Notes: generated by a model from the letters alone, not told the origin. A stretch of DNA of 64,000 nt from Flammeovirga kamogawensis (GCF_018736065.1 NZ_CP076130.1:258001-322000), one strand, 5' to 3'; numbered from the stretch's first letter, positions 34,591 to 45,373 are shown. Translations and numbers: made by a program.

Positions 34591-35154
34591 ATGGAAAATT
34601 TCACAATCCACACACTAGAATCAGCACCAAAAGAAAGTCAACCTTTTTTAGAGGAAAAGGTAAAAGCTTACGGGTATTTACCAAACTTAACGGCAACTTT
34701 AGCAGAATCTCCGGAGTTGCTAGAAGCCTATTTAATGTTGCATGATTTTTTTGTGAAAACATCTTTTGATAAGGACGAATTAACAGTTGTATGGCAAGCA
34801 ATTAATGTAGAAAATGATTGCCATTATTGTGTGCCAGCACATACAGCAATTGCTAATATGATGAAAGTTGATCCAGAAATAACTAAGGCTTTAAGAGATC
34901 AAACCCCTTTACCAACAGAGAAGTTAGAAGCTTTAAGAAACTTTTCACTTGCAATGGTAAGAGAAAGAGGTTTTGTTTCTGATGAAGAATTAGAAGCCTT
35001 CTATTCTGTAGGTTATACCCATAAAAATGTTTTAGAAGTAATTTTAGGGTTAGCACAAAAAACGATTAGTAATTATACGAATCATGTTGCGAAAACACCT
35101 TTAGATAAAGTGCATAGCAAATACGCATGGAGTAAAGCGACAATAGTAGAGTAA
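34591..35154 (+). CDS. AhpD-like / carboxymuconolactone decarboxylase family protein
   Basis: 187-aa cytoplasmic protein of the AhpD-like fold. The redox motif is N-D-C77-H-Y-C80-V-P-A-H84, the CxxC-x3-H arrangement of alkylhydroperoxidase D relatives, preceded by a conserved Glu (VEND). It probably acts as a peroxidase or thiol oxidoreductase. The helical repeat unit LAESPELLEAYLMLHDFF and YTHKNVLEVILGLAQKTISNYTNH after the motif also fit the family. I chose ATG 34591 (MENFTIHTLESAPK). A GATATTTG-like promoter (GAAATTTG, 34542-34549, with TTTG 18 bases upstream) precedes it. It stands alone, followed by the convergent GH9 gene. Confidence 0.87.
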   Translation: MENFTIHTLESAPKESQPFLEEKVKAYGYLPNLTATLAESPELLEAYLMLHDFFVKTSFDKDELTVVWQAINVENDCHYCVPAHTAIANMMKVDPEITKALRDQTPLPTEKLEALRNFSLAMVRERGFVSDEELEAFYSVGYTHKNVLEVILGLAQKTISNYTNHVAKTPLDKVHSKYAWSKATIVE

Positions 35155-35214
35155 AAGACAATTGTAGTATTTTAGAAAGGCAGGGATTTACGGAATGTAG
35201 GTTCTTGCTTTTTT

Positions 35215-35250
35215 TAATAAAAAAGGCTGCCTTTTAGAAAGACAGCCTTT
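35215..35250 (-). terminator. Terminator of the GH9 gene
   Basis: AAAGGCTG / CAGCCTTT hairpin; on the minus strand it is followed by a run of six Us. It lies directly after the GH9 stop. Confidence 0.8.
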
Positions 35251-35277
35251 AATTATAAGTAGTTGAGAAATTAAGAA

Positions 35278-38200
35278 CTATTTCTTAAGGAATTTCAGGC
35301 TTTTTGTAAAGTTGTTGCCAGAAATTTGTATTACATATAAACCAGATTTTAAATTATCAATTGCTAATTTTTGACCTCCTTGAGCATTATTAATTGATAA
35401 GAAATTTTCTAGTTTTCCTGAGATAGAATAAATAGCTACCTGGAACTGTCCTTCTCCTAATCCGTTCAAGTTTATTTCATGTTGAGCAGGGTTTGGATAA
35501 AGGCTTAATTCTTCTTCAAGTTGAAGTGAAGTTGTAGCTTCTACAGCAGCAGTTCTGCCATTACTAGAGCAAGAACCTCCTGCGTTCCATCCCCAAATAG
35601 CTACATCTGGAGCACCTGCAGTCCCATTCCATTCATTATTTGATGTATAATTATTGCCATTGTAACTCACTACAGTTCCAACAGGGTAATTCGTGTTAGG
35701 TTCCCATACTGTACATGCATCCCCATTATCGTCATCACCTTCTTCATTTGAGATTTCTAACCAATTCATGTTAAAACCATCACTAGAAGCTTGTACTCTA
35801 ATTGTAGTTTGTCCAGATGGGAGAGTAGCATCAACAGAAATTGTTTTCCAGTTTTGCCATCCACCTGTTGCTTGGAAAGTTACGTCTGCCAAAGTGCTTC
35901 CGTTTGCAGAAACAGTAAACGATTTATTATCAAAACCATCTGCAGCCACACGGAACCTTAATTTACCTTGGCCAGCACCTGGAATGTTTACATTGTATTC
36001 CATAAAATCACCACTGTCTACCCATCCAATATTATTCACACCATCTACATCTTGCGTAGGCTCTACTTGGATACCTGACATTGTACTAAACTCTTCTGCT
36101 TCTATTCTAAGTGTAAATTTACCTTGAAGGCTTACAGAAACAGTAGAAGAACTAGATGCTTCACCATCAGAAACTACTAAAGAGAATTCATAATTAGTGT
36201 CATCTTGAAGACCACTAATAGAAGGTTGTGCAATTGAAGTATTATCAAAAGTTACAGCAGGACCAGCAGTTTGAGACCAAGCATAAGTTAAAGCTATCGG
36301 TCCATTATCTGGATCGCTAGAAACCGAACCACCTAGAGTTGTTGATGTAGTTCCGTTTTGTAAGATTTGATCTGCACCTGCATTCGCAATAGGAGCTTCA
36401 TTTGCTTTAGGTAGTTTTTCTAATACAACATTGTCTATAAAAACATCAATATTACTGTTACCTACATTGAAAGTAACTCTACCATTTGTTTCGGTAGCTT
36501 CTTCCATTGTAAACTCGTAAGAGAATTGTTGTGTTCTATTATTTAAACTAGGTTGAGCACTGAAAAACCCTGTCCAAGGTTCTCCATTTTTTTCTATAGA
36601 AAGAACGATAGAACGATTATCTGACGAACGAGCATCAAAAGAGATTCTATACTCTGCACCATTTTCAATTGTTAAACCTCCTTGATTGTATTGTACATGC
36701 CAAGTGTCAGAACCACCATTGCTAATCATAGCATGTAATTGATTGTCTACAACATCATGGTTTGCAGTAGCACTTGCGTTGATATACGTTGTCCAACCTT
36801 CAAAACCATTACTAAAATCGCCATTCGTTAGCATATTGATAACGTCTTTGACTTCAACATTTACTTGGTCTGTACTTGTATTACCTGCAGCATCAGTAGC
36901 TGTCAATTCAAATACGTAAGTCCCTAATACTAAATCATTGATTACAGTAATTGCTGAAGTAGGATTTAGGATAGTTGCAGTTGAAGGCCCATCTATTTGT
37001 GCCCAATTATAAGTTAAAGCGTCATCTTCTGGGTCAGTGGCACTACCCGTTAATTGTGCAGTACCATTAATAAGACTAGTAGAAACATTATTACCTGCAT
37101 TGGCAACAGGAGGTTGATTTGGAGTTACAGTAATAGCTACTACCGCAGTTACATTACCTACTGTTGCTGTAACCTGATCTGATGCTCCCAATGTTGTAGC
37201 AGTATACACACCATTTGGTGCATTTGCAGACCAAGTAATTACTTCATCTTGCATCAATTGACCACAACCATTTTTTACTATTGCAGAGAAATTGAATGTT
37301 TGATCAATTACTATTGATTGATCTCCTTCAGAAATCTCAACAGTAGTAACTTCAGGTGTTTCACAAACTAAAGTTAAAACAACTCCTTCAATTTTAATTT
37401 CATCTACAGCTACAGTTCCTGTAGTTCCAGTAGGCCCCTGAACTTCATATTGAATACTTGTTACATCCGTAGCGTTAAAAGAAACGGCATCTCCCCAGCC
37501 AGCTTGAGAGAACTGATTCCATGATAATTCTACCATTGTCCAATCTGCATGAGCAGGAACTGGAGAAGCGTAGTAATCAAAATCTGTAATAGAAGTGGTA
37601 GGAACTTTTACAATCATTGCATCTCCTTTATGCCAAAAAGAGATACCTGTAGAACTTGCAATATCTTCTCTACCTGTTCCTTCTTCAGATAATGGAAATC
37701 CAAAGCCAACAAAAGGATTGAATTCTAAAGTTCCCTCATTTAATACATAAGAAACTTCTACACTGTTTGAAGTACTAACAGCCCCACCACTTGTCATTGG
37801 TAAAGGAGTTGCATTAGGAGTAATAGTAGAAGCACCGCCATTACCATTATCATCTAAAGCAAACCACTCTGTATTTAATTTTGTAATACCATTATTTTCT
37901 GCATCTGCCACAAGTGTTGCATTTTCTGGAACAACTGTAATTGTGACTTGTGTGCTAATACCGTCTACTGTTAAAGTAACCACTTCTGTAGTTAATGTAC
38001 TTGTGTTTGAGAAAACACCATTGGGAGCATTTGATGACCAATTGAAAACGGCATCTCTTACTGTTCCTCCACATTCATTTAATGCACGAGCAGATAAAGT
38101 AATCGACTCATTTAATTCTATAGTGATAGAACTTTCACCATTAATAAGTACATCTACAACGGCAGGGTTTTCACAATCTGTATTGCCAATAGCTAATATA

Positions 38201-39879
38201 CCATTTGCAACAAATACCATAGGAGCATTCCAGTTAATTGTTACCTCATTAGTAGAATAACTACACCAATCATCAAAATAACGTTTAGCAGGAATATTTG
38301 AATTTGGGTGAAAACATTCACCTCCTGGTAATGATGCATTTTGTGCACCACCAACAACCATACCCGGTACAGGTTCAAAAATACCATCTGCCTGACTCGG
38401 TCTATGATGTGGTTGCATTGGTCTGTTTTCTCCAAAACCTGTGAAATAGCTAATACCTACAGGGTTCTTACCTAAAATATAATCTAAACTAGATTGAGCT
38501 ACAGATAAATGATCACCGTTTCCTGTTAATTCATAACCATAAAGAGCAATCATGCCATCATTTAAGAAATTGGCATTATTACCCCAGTTAAAAGATGTTT
38601 CAACAACTTTATATGGAGAGCTATTAAATTCGCCAATTTTCATGTTGGCATAATTAATCACACGAGATTCAACTTCTGCGATATTAGCAGCACCTGTTAA
38701 GTTATCTTTGTTTGCAATAAGCGAAAGGTAACCAAGCGGAGCAACATCTGGCCAACCAGGAACACGCATTCCATGATTTAATAAATCAGAGGCAAACCAA
38801 TAGGCATCTTGTTTTGTTGTAATATATAATTCGATGGCAGCCCACGCTTTCTCATCTGATAAATTTCTATCACCATAAGTTCCTGTGTGTACATCTCCTG
38901 GGTTGTCAAAAGTAATGTTGTCATTATTTACACCCCAGTTCCAAGCACGTTCTGCAGCTGTAAGGCATTGTTGTGCATAAGCAGCATCATATGGAGCGTA
39001 CACTCTTGCAGCTTGTGCCATTAATGCAGCAAAATCGAACGTTGCAGCCGTAGCCTTACCAATTACATATCTTTGCTGATTTGCAGCACTAGGCATCACT
39101 TCACCTTCAAAACCTAAAGTAGTCATCTTGTGGTATACGCCACCATCTACAGGGTCTTGCATTTGTAATAACCAGTCAAGGTTCCATTTTGCTTCATCTA
39201 AAATGTCGGGCATATTATTGCCACTTTCAGGAATATTTACCTCAAAATCTGCTGAAAATTCAGGGTACATTTCATAAAACGCCATTAACGTCCAAGTAGA
39301 AATACCTGAGTTCACTACATATTTACCGTAATCACCGGCATCATACCATCCTTTAGGAGCAGAGAAAGAAGAACCTACAGCTCTACCACCTCCAGCAGAA
39401 GAGTGCACTCGTACATTTGTATCTGGGTGACCAAATCCTCTAGCCCACGTTCCTCCATGTTCTGAGGTAATGCTTGTAGATGATCTTTGGTAGTAGTAAA
39501 ATTTAAGCGATGCTGAAGCAACACCATCATAAACACTTTGACCAATTTCAAATGGATGAGATTCATTCCCGCCTGCTACTATTTTGTAAGTACCAGGAGT
39601 TTCTACTGCAGAGAAATCTGCAGTTGCGAATGCTTCTTGTGCTTCTTGCCAATTGACAGAAGAACTTAGTGTACCATTAAATACTACTGCGTTAGAGTTT
39701 GTGTTTACCACTTGGAAAGATCCACTTCCATTGGGCACTTGGGCAAGTTTAGTACTTGAGGGTAAAAAACCTGTTTGGTTTACATCTATATCTTGTGCTT
39801 GTAAAGTCAAGCCTTGCAAAGCAGTGCAAGAAATCAAGAATAGTACTTTTAAATAAATAGTGTTGAGTAATTTTTTCAT
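35278..39879 (-). CDS. Modular secreted GH9 glycoside hydrolase (endoglucanase-type), T9SS-sorted
   Basis: 1533-aa enzyme expected to hydrolyse beta-1,4-glucan or a related polymer. Modules: signal peptide (about 1-28); N-terminal Ig-like CelD_N domain (about 30-112); GH9 barrel (about 117-560) with G-W-Y-D180-A-G-D183-Y-G-K-Y and the proton-donor Glu545 in STNEVTINWN; Ig-like (566-648); CBM11/CIA30-like sandwich (650-836); Ig-like (838-916); PKD (916-1010); CBM4_9-like (1015-1158); PKD (1160-1250); CBM6 (1253-1375); a CBM5/12-like chitin/cellulose-binding module (1388-1436, TVWEPNTNYPVGTVVSYNG); T9SS sorting domain with LYPNPAQHEINL (1456-1533). It is monocistronic. Substrate within GH9 (cellulose, mixed-linkage glucan, xyloglucan, chitosan) cannot be fixed from sequence. 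Confidence 0.92.
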   Translation of the reverse strand: MKKLLNTIYLKVLFLISCTALQGLTLQAQDIDVNQTGFLPSSTKLAQVPNGSGSFQVVNTNSNAVVFNGTLSSSVNWQEAQEAFATADFSAVETPGTYKIVAGGNESHPFEIGQSVYDGVASASLKFYYYQRSSTSITSEHGGTWARGFGHPDTNVRVHSSAGGGRAVGSSFSAPKGWYDAGDYGKYVVNSGISTWTLMAFYEMYPEFSADFEVNIPESGNNMPDILDEAKWNLDWLLQMQDPVDGGVYHKMTTLGFEGEVMPSAANQQRYVIGKATAATFDFAALMAQAARVYAPYDAAYAQQCLTAAERAWNWGVNNDNITFDNPGDVHTGTYGDRNLSDEKAWAAIELYITTKQDAYWFASDLLNHGMRVPGWPDVAPLGYLSLIANKDNLTGAANIAEVESRVINYANMKIGEFNSSPYKVVETSFNWGNNANFLNDGMIALYGYELTGNGDHLSVAQSSLDYILGKNPVGISYFTGFGENRPMQPHHRPSQADGIFEPVPGMVVGGAQNASLPGGECFHPNSNIPAKRYFDDWCSYSTNEVTINWNAPMVFVANGILAIGNTDCENPAVVDVLINGESSITIELNESITLSARALNECGGTVRDAVFNWSSNAPNGVFSNTSTLTTEVVTLTVDGISTQVTITVVPENATLVADAENNGITKLNTEWFALDDNGNGGASTITPNATPLPMTSGGAVSTSNSVEVSYVLNEGTLEFNPFVGFGFPLSEEGTGREDIASSTGISFWHKGDAMIVKVPTTSITDFDYYASPVPAHADWTMVELSWNQFSQAGWGDAVSFNATDVTSIQYEVQGPTGTTGTVAVDEIKIEGVVLTLVCETPEVTTVEISEGDQSIVIDQTFNFSAIVKNGCGQLMQDEVITWSANAPNGVYTATTLGASDQVTATVGNVTAVVAITVTPNQPPVANAGNNVSTSLINGTAQLTGSATDPEDDALTYNWAQIDGPSTATILNPTSAITVINDLVLGTYVFELTATDAAGNTSTDQVNVEVKDVINMLTNGDFSNGFEGWTTYINASATANHDVVDNQLHAMISNGGSDTWHVQYNQGGLTIENGAEYRISFDARSSDNRSIVLSIEKNGEPWTGFFSAQPSLNNRTQQFSYEFTMEEATETNGRVTFNVGNSNIDVFIDNVVLEKLPKANEAPIANAGADQILQNGTTSTTLGGSVSSDPDNGPIALTYAWSQTAGPAVTFDNTSIAQPSISGLQDDTNYEFSLVVSDGEASSSSTVSVSLQGKFTLRIEAEEFSTMSGIQVEPTQDVDGVNNIGWVDSGDFMEYNVNIPGAGQGKLRFRVAADGFDNKSFTVSANGSTLADVTFQATGGWQNWKTISVDATLPSGQTTIRVQASSDGFNMNWLEISNEEGDDDNGDACTVWEPNTNYPVGTVVSYNGNNYTSNNEWNGTAGAPDVAIWGWNAGGSCSSNGRTAAVEATTSLQLEEELSLYPNPAQHEINLNGLGEGQFQVAIYSISGKLENFLSINNAQGGQKLAIDNLKSGLYVIQISGNNFTKSLKFLKK

Positions 39880-40462
39880 TTCTTAGTCGGGAAAATAGTT
39901 GTATTAATTACATTTCATATATGCAATGTTATTTCATGTTAGATAAGTAGTGTTCACTATTTGTTTGGAGTTTTACATCATATGTTCATTTTTAATTATG
40001 ATGAGTAGATGATGTACTGGGATATTATTGAACATTTAATACGCAATAACACTTCTTAGAAATACTAATGTGACTGTCTAATTTTTCTTAAATAAGGTAG
40101 ATGATTTATAGCAAAAAAGTGTTGATTGTGTATACGTTAAAAATATTTTGAATGTAATATAATTGCGTTTGGTAATTACGTATTCGTTTTTGTAATTGAT
40201 AGATAAACAGTAGTTTATGTAATATTTTGAATACGTTTTTCAGCTGTTGATAATTGAAATAAATGAATACTGTTGGTACTTAAGTGAGTTTGTGTATAGA
40301 TTTAATTTAGAAGATAAAGTAGGGGGTGTTTTATTTTAATGTTAAGATTATAATAACGTTGAAATTACTACGTGATTGAATGATTTACAGTATTATTTTT
40401 TTGGAGGGAGTTACACTCATAACCGGTTAAATATTCTTGATTTTTTTTCTTAATTTGTCTTT
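39880..40462. other. 583-bp AT-rich divergent intergenic region
   Basis: No gene or RNA is recognised here. It separates the GH9 gene (minus) from an AraC-type gene (plus). Short repeats such as TAATATTTTGAATACG-like segments around 40140-40250 are present, but no clear operator or complete promoter can be assigned. Confidence 0.5.
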
Positions 40463-41314
40463 ATGTCAAAAGAAAAGAGACAAAGTTTTAAATACAAAGG
40501 CAGGGCTTTAGTAGAGAAAGTATCTATATCAGTTCCTTATACTAAAGAGGGCGTTTTCCAAAACGAAGGCTGTTTTTTGTATATGAAAGATGCGACAATA
40601 AAGCTTCATTCTGCTCATGATAGTATTGAGGTTAAACAAAAAGAAGCTATTCTTTTAAAATGCGATACCTACTTTTTAGAATTTATTGGCCGTGAAAACG
40701 CTGGAGAAGTAGATGTAATTGCCTTCCACTTATTCCCTGATGTATTAAAAAAATTATATATAAATGAATTACCCTCATTAATAGAGAAAAAGATTAAGAA
40801 TCCAGAAACAAAGCATATTGTTGATGAAACGATTGTAGCTAGGTTTATTGATTCACTAGAGTTTTATTTTGACAATCCTTCTCTTGTCAATGATGATCTC
40901 CTGGAGTTAAAAATCAAAGAATTGGTGTTGTTACTTGTGCAAACAAAAAATGTAACTTCAGTGCTAGAGCTTGTATCTGATTTATATTCACCAAGAAAAT
41001 CAAAATTGAAGAATGTAATAGAGCTTCATACCTTTAATAATGTTTCGTTAGAAGAATTAGCAAAGATGTGTGATTTGAGTTTATCTTCTTTTAAAAGAGA
41101 ATTCCAAAAAACATTCACTGAAACACCTTCCCGTTACATTACCTCTCAAAGAATAAATAAAGCAAAAGAATTACTATCATTATCTGAGTTACATATTAAT
41201 GAAATTGCATACCAAATAGGATACAATGATCCTTTATACTTTACAAGAATTTTTAAGAAAAAGGAAGGTCTTTCTCCATCTCAATTTAGAGAGGAACATA
41301 AGATGTTAGGGTAG
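40463..41314 (+). CDS. AraC-family transcriptional regulator
   Basis: 283-aa regulator: an N-terminal sensory half (about 1-180, no clear cupin signature) and a C-terminal AraC double HTH (about 185-280) with SLEELAKMCDLSLSSFKREFQKTFTETPSRYI and EIAYQIGYNDPLYFTRIFKKKEGLSPSQF. Divergent from the large GH9 gene across 583 bases, it may control that gene, but no repeated operator was found. No overlap with the TTCAACT site type seen near the other AraC gene. Confidence 0.87.
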   Translation: MSKEKRQSFKYKGRALVEKVSISVPYTKEGVFQNEGCFLYMKDATIKLHSAHDSIEVKQKEAILLKCDTYFLEFIGRENAGEVDVIAFHLFPDVLKKLYINELPSLIEKKIKNPETKHIVDETIVARFIDSLEFYFDNPSLVNDDLLELKIKELVLLLVQTKNVTSVLELVSDLYSPRKSKLKNVIELHTFNNVSLEELAKMCDLSLSSFKREFQKTFTETPSRYITSQRINKAKELLSLSELHINEIAYQIGYNDPLYFTRIFKKKEGLSPSQFREEHKMLG

Positions 41315-41548
41315 TTTGTTAGGTTTAAATATAGTAACAATACTTGATTTAGGATATCATGCTATACAAATTGCTTTAATTTCAATGGAAGAGGGGTATT
41401 AATAGTATTTCAGCATTAATGGATAAGATCTTTGACTTTATTTTTTTGTAGAAATTTTAGAGTGAAATAATGATTAATTCATTCCTGATTTCTCCTTTTT
41501 TCTTGGAACGATTTTTTGATAGATACTTTTTAAAATACACTTCGCTTT

Positions 41549-42931
41549 ATGCTAAAAATATTGTTCTATACCTTTTTCTTATTTTATGTTTATTCGTGCT
41601 CATTTCCAACTGTTGATGAACAGAAGAAAAGTAGCGTAGAAATTAAACATAAGTGGGAATCGCTAGCAACCCAAATATATAGAGTTCCTAAAGACTCCAT
41701 ATCTATTTTAAAAACAGAAAATAACAACATTTTATATTTTGATGGCAGTTCAGTCTTAGACGATGTTGAAGGCAACGAATTGCTTATACACCTCAAAGAA
41801 TACATGACTGCAGAAGAATGTGCAGCAGTCAATTTAAGTACTATCACTGAAAATGGTGAATTACTTAAAACGGAAGGGAGCTTTTTTATTAAAGTGACCT
41901 CGTTAGATAATATTCCTATCAATTTAAAAAGCCGTTCAGATAATCATTTACTAGTTCAACCGAGAAAGGAAATTGATAAAGAAATGGATGTTTATGTAAA
42001 ATCAGAAAAAGAAAATGGTTTTTCATGGAAGAAAAGTATTGATAGTTTATCTACATTATTTGATTCTATTTCTTCACCTCAAGAAATACATCTAAAAGAG
42101 AAAAGCTTATTCCCTTATTATGGTATCGAAAAATATTTAGAGGATTTAAAATCGTTTTATGTTTTAGATACTCTAACCAATACTTATGCATACAAGCAGT
42201 TCCCGTCATTAATTTCTTTATTAAAAGAGATGGACGGCAAAGGTTTTGTAAAGTATGAAGGTGAAAAGTATTTTCATAGAATGAATTACCCCGAACCAAA
42301 AAATACTTACTTTGATTCAGAGGGAGGTATAATTTATACTTCAGATAAGTTTCAGATTGTTAAAGATAGTGTGCAGCATACTTACTATTTATCGCGCCTA
42401 GTTAAAAATCAAATTGTAATTGAAGAACTAAGAAATGTATTGTTAGAAGATCAATTAAAACAGCTACTCAAAAACGGGAAGCAACAGTATGATAAGGCCA
42501 AAAATTTTAATAAAAATAGGGTTTATCAATATGCTGAATATAAAGAAAGGAAAAGAAAGTTTATAGACTACCAACTTAAAAAGCAAGGGATGAATAGTGT
42601 AGATCAGTTGTATAAATTAAATTTTTCGAGTACTAATAGTTGGTATAATATTGATAGATTGTATGCTCTTTTATCTATTAAAATATATAAAGGGGTGCTT
42701 ACAGATGAAGATAAAAAGCCTCTAGGAGGCATTATTAAATTTGTTTCAACATCGAGTGCCAATGTAGTGGCAAGTGATGTTACTACTGGAAATTATGAAA
42801 TGACTTTTATGAATGATGATACATTTAAAGTCAAAATTACGGTTGATAATTATTTGCCTTTTGAATTTGAGTTTGACCCTCAGAATGAAAATTTAGATAC
42901 AATTGTAATGCCTAATTCTTATAAGCTATAA
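41549..42931 (+). CDS. Lipoprotein of unknown function with C-terminal carboxypeptidase-regulatory-like domain
   Basis: 460-aa lipoprotein, lipobox Cys17 (YVYSC). The long middle (about 20-375) is charged and mostly helical with no recognised domain; the C-terminal 85 residues (about 377-460, IKIYKGVLTDEDKKPLGGIIKFVSTSS...) form a carboxypeptidase-regulatory-like beta-sandwich of the kind used as a ligand-binding or spacer module. Genes on either side are unrelated: an AraC-type regulator 234 bases upstream and ahpC downstream. A weak hairpin follows it. Function unknown. Confidence 0.72.
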   Translation: MLKILFYTFFLFYVYSCSFPTVDEQKKSSVEIKHKWESLATQIYRVPKDSISILKTENNNILYFDGSSVLDDVEGNELLIHLKEYMTAEECAAVNLSTITENGELLKTEGSFFIKVTSLDNIPINLKSRSDNHLLVQPRKEIDKEMDVYVKSEKENGFSWKKSIDSLSTLFDSISSPQEIHLKEKSLFPYYGIEKYLEDLKSFYVLDTLTNTYAYKQFPSLISLLKEMDGKGFVKYEGEKYFHRMNYPEPKNTYFDSEGGIIYTSDKFQIVKDSVQHTYYLSRLVKNQIVIEELRNVLLEDQLKQLLKNGKQQYDKAKNFNKNRVYQYAEYKERKRKFIDYQLKKQGMNSVDQLYKLNFSSTNSWYNIDRLYALLSIKIYKGVLTDEDKKPLGGIIKFVSTSSANVVASDVTTGNYEMTFMNDDTFKVKITVDNYLPFEFEFDPQNENLDTIVMPNSYKL

Positions 42932-42955
42932 AAAGTGAAGCTTACTATTTTAATC

Positions 42956-42982
42956 ATACACTTTGAGATGTGTATAGTTTTT
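42956..42982 (+). terminator. Weak terminator after the 41549-42931 lipoprotein
   Basis: ATACAC / GTGTAT stem with an eight-base loop followed by AGTTTTTATTT. Confidence 0.5.
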
Positions 42983-43008
42983 ATTTATGATGTTATAAAA
43001 ACAATCAA

Positions 43009-43040
43009 TTTTACAAATAGTTCAATCTGTCGTAAGTTTG
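43009..43040 (+). promoter_or_regulatory. Putative ahpC promoter
   Basis: TAAGTTTG (43033-43040) matches the -7 consensus; a T-rich TTTTA (43009-43013) stands at the -33 distance. The ATG is 48 bases downstream. An OxyR site is expected from family knowledge, but I could not identify one. Confidence 0.5.
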
Positions 43041-43087
43041 TAACACAATAAATCGAAAGAGTAATCAATTAAAATTAATATAGCATT

Positions 43088-43651
43088 ATGTCACAAATCG
43101 GAAAACAAGTAGTAGACTTCAAAGTTCAAGCATTTGCAAACAACCAATTCGAAACAGTAACTAAAGCAGATGTTTTAGGAAAATGGTCTATCTTCTTCTT
43201 TTACCCAGCTGACTTCACTTTTGTTTGTCCAACAGAACTAGAAGACTTGGCTAACTTGTACGAAGAATTTAAAGCAACAGGAACAGAAATTTATTCAGTT
43301 TCTACAGATACTCACTTTGTACATAAAGCGTGGCAAGATACGTCTGAAACAATCAAAAAAATTAATTATCCAATGTTAGCAGACCCAACAGGTGTGTTAT
43401 CAAGAGGTTTTGATGTAATGATAGAAGAAGATGGAATGGCTGAAAGAGGTACTTTTGTAGTTAATCCAGAAGGCGAAATAGTTTCTTATGAAGTAGTTGC
43501 AGGTAATGTAGGTAGAAATGCTGAAGAGTTACTAAGAAAGTTAAAAGCTTTACAATTTGTAGCAGCAAATCCAGCAGAGGTTTGTCCTGCAAAATGGAAA
43601 GAAGGAAACGAAACATTAAAGCCTAGCATTGATCTAGTAGGTTTAATCTAA
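43088..43651 (+). CDS. ahpC: Alkyl hydroperoxide reductase subunit C (2-Cys peroxiredoxin)
   Basis: 187-aa typical 2-Cys peroxiredoxin reducing H2O2, organic peroxides and peroxynitrite in the cytoplasm. Peroxidatic C47 lies in FVCPTE, resolving C166 in EVCPAKW, and GTFVVNPEGEIV and the conserved Arg region (GRNAEELLRKL) are as expected; length matches the AhpC type. It is reduced by AhpF, encoded 116 bases downstream on the same strand. The intervening DNA has no clear terminator, so a shared transcript is likely. Confidence 0.97.
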   Translation: MSQIGKQVVDFKVQAFANNQFETVTKADVLGKWSIFFFYPADFTFVCPTELEDLANLYEEFKATGTEIYSVSTDTHFVHKAWQDTSETIKKINYPMLADPTGVLSRGFDVMIEEDGMAERGTFVVNPEGEIVSYEVVAGNVGRNAEELLRKLKALQFVAANPAEVCPAKWKEGNETLKPSIDLVGLI

Positions 43652-43767
43652 GGCTTAATATCAATTAACACTCAAACCTAAAGGTCTATCAAATACGTAA
43701 TTAAATAAGATTATTTATTTGATAGGCTCCATTCACCTTTTATCAGAAGAAATTAAAATATATCGTT

Positions 43768-45348
43768 ATGTTAGAACAAGCATTAAAAGAACAAGTACGC
43801 GGATTATTCGGTAACCTTAAAAGCAAATTTACATTTAACGTAATTGTAGCAGCAGACCATAAAAGTAAAAGCGATTTAGTATCGTTATTAGAAGATGTGG
43901 TTTCTACAACAGATAAAATTACATTAAATGTATCTGAAGGTGAGGGCTTATCTTTTACAATATTAAAAGAGGATGTAGACTCAGGAATTGTTTTTAGAGC
44001 AGTGCCCACCGGACATGAATTTACTTCGTTATTAATGGCTGTATTAAACATGGACGGTATTGGTAAAAACCTTCCAGATGAAATGTTGACAAAACGTATT
44101 AAGAACATTTCGGGAAAAGTAGAATTAAAAAGTTACATCTCTTTAACGTGTACAAATTGTCCAGAAGTAGTTCAAGCTTTGAACGTTATGGCAATTTATA
44201 ATCCTAACATCAAACACGCTATAGTTGACGGAGGTATTAATAAAGAAGAAGTTGAAGCATTAGGTATTCAAGCAGTACCAACTGTAACACTTAATGGCGA
44301 ACAGTTGCATGTAGGAAGATCATCATTAGGTGAATTACTTGGTAAAATTGAAGAGCAATTAGGCACTACTTTTTCTTTAGATGATGCAGAAGAAAAAGAG
44401 TATGATGTAGTTGTTGTTGGAGGCGGACCTGCTGGAGTTTCATCAGCTATTTATTCTGCTAGAAAAGGGTTTTCAGTAGCTATTATAGCAGGTACCGTTG
44501 GTGGTCAGGTAAAGGAAACTGTTTCTATTGAGAACATGATTTCTATATCAAAAACGACTGGTGCAGAATTAACAGCTAATTTAAATCAGCATTTAAAAGA
44601 TTATCCAATTGATGTATTGGAAAATAGAATGGTAGAAGGTGTTGAGATAATAGATGGTGTAAAGCATTTAACAACATCTTTAGGAGAGAAATTTTCTACG
44701 CCTGCATTAATTATTGCAACTGGGGCGAGCTGGAGAAAACTTGGCGTACCTGGAGAGACAGAATACATTGGTTCTGGTGTTGCTTTTTGTACACACTGTG
44801 ATGCTCCTTACTTTAAAGGTAAAAAAGTGGTTGTTGTAGGTGGAGGTAACTCTGGTTTAGAAGCAGCTATTGATTTATCGGCAATTGCCGCTGAAGTAAC
44901 TGTTTTAGAATTTATGGATACACTTAAAGGAGATCAGGTTTTACAAGATAAAGTAAATAGCTTGTCAAATGTGTCTGTAATAACAAATGCCAAAACTCTA
45001 GAGGTTGAAGGTGATGGTAAAAAAGTGACAGGTCTTAAATACGAAAACCGCGAAAATGGTAAAGTAGAAACAGTTATCACTGATGGTGTATTTGTACAAA
45101 TTGGTTTAACTGCAAATAGTGGAGCATTTAAAGAAATTTTGGATACTAACCGTATGGGTGAAATTGAAATTGATGCGCATTGTAGAACAAAAGTAGCAGG
45201 TGTTTATGCTGCTGGAGATGTATCTATTGTACCTTATAAACAAATTGTAATTGCTATGGGAGAAGGCTCAAAAGCAGCCCTTTCAGCATTCGAAGATAAG
45301 ATCAAGAACAAACAACTTTCTAACGATGTAGCGTTAGCAACAGCATAG
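43768..45348 (+). CDS. ahpF: Alkyl hydroperoxide reductase subunit F
   Basis: 526-aa NADH-dependent flavoprotein that recycles AhpC. N-terminal double-thioredoxin-fold domain (about 1-200) has the redox pair C128-T-N-C131; the thioredoxin-reductase-like part starts at about 210 with [21 protein letters not shown] (FAD), has the second redox pair C341-T-H-C344 (CTHCDAPYF), an NAD-binding [13 protein letters not shown] motif and the C-terminal [12 protein letters not shown] motif. Length is standard. With ahpC directly upstream, this is the usual peroxide-defence pair, followed by a strong terminator. Confidence 0.97.
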   Translation: MLEQALKEQVRGLFGNLKSKFTFNVIVAADHKSKSDLVSLLEDVVSTTDKITLNVSEGEGLSFTILKEDVDSGIVFRAVPTGHEFTSLLMAVLNMDGIGKNLPDEMLTKRIKNISGKVELKSYISLTCTNCPEVVQALNVMAIYNPNIKHAIVDGGINKEEVEALGIQAVPTVTLNGEQLHVGRSSLGELLGKIEEQLGTTFSLDDAEEKEYDVVVVGGGPAGVSSAIYSARKGFSVAIIAGTVGGQVKETVSIENMISISKTTGAELTANLNQHLKDYPIDVLENRMVEGVEIIDGVKHLTTSLGEKFSTPALIIATGASWRKLGVPGETEYIGSGVAFCTHCDAPYFKGKKVVVVGGGNSGLEAAIDLSAIAAEVTVLEFMDTLKGDQVLQDKVNSLSNVSVITNAKTLEVEGDGKKVTGLKYENRENGKVETVITDGVFVQIGLTANSGAFKEILDTNRMGEIEIDAHCRTKVAGVYAAGDVSIVPYKQIVIAMGEGSKAALSAFEDKIKNKQLSNDVALATA

Positions 45349-45373
45349 TTTATTAGTTCTAGTCTAACTTAAT

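Noticed and set aside
41590-41922. Open frame antisense to the lipoprotein gene
   Set aside because: It overlaps a clear lipoprotein gene and lacks coding features; such shadows are frequent in this AT-rich DNA.
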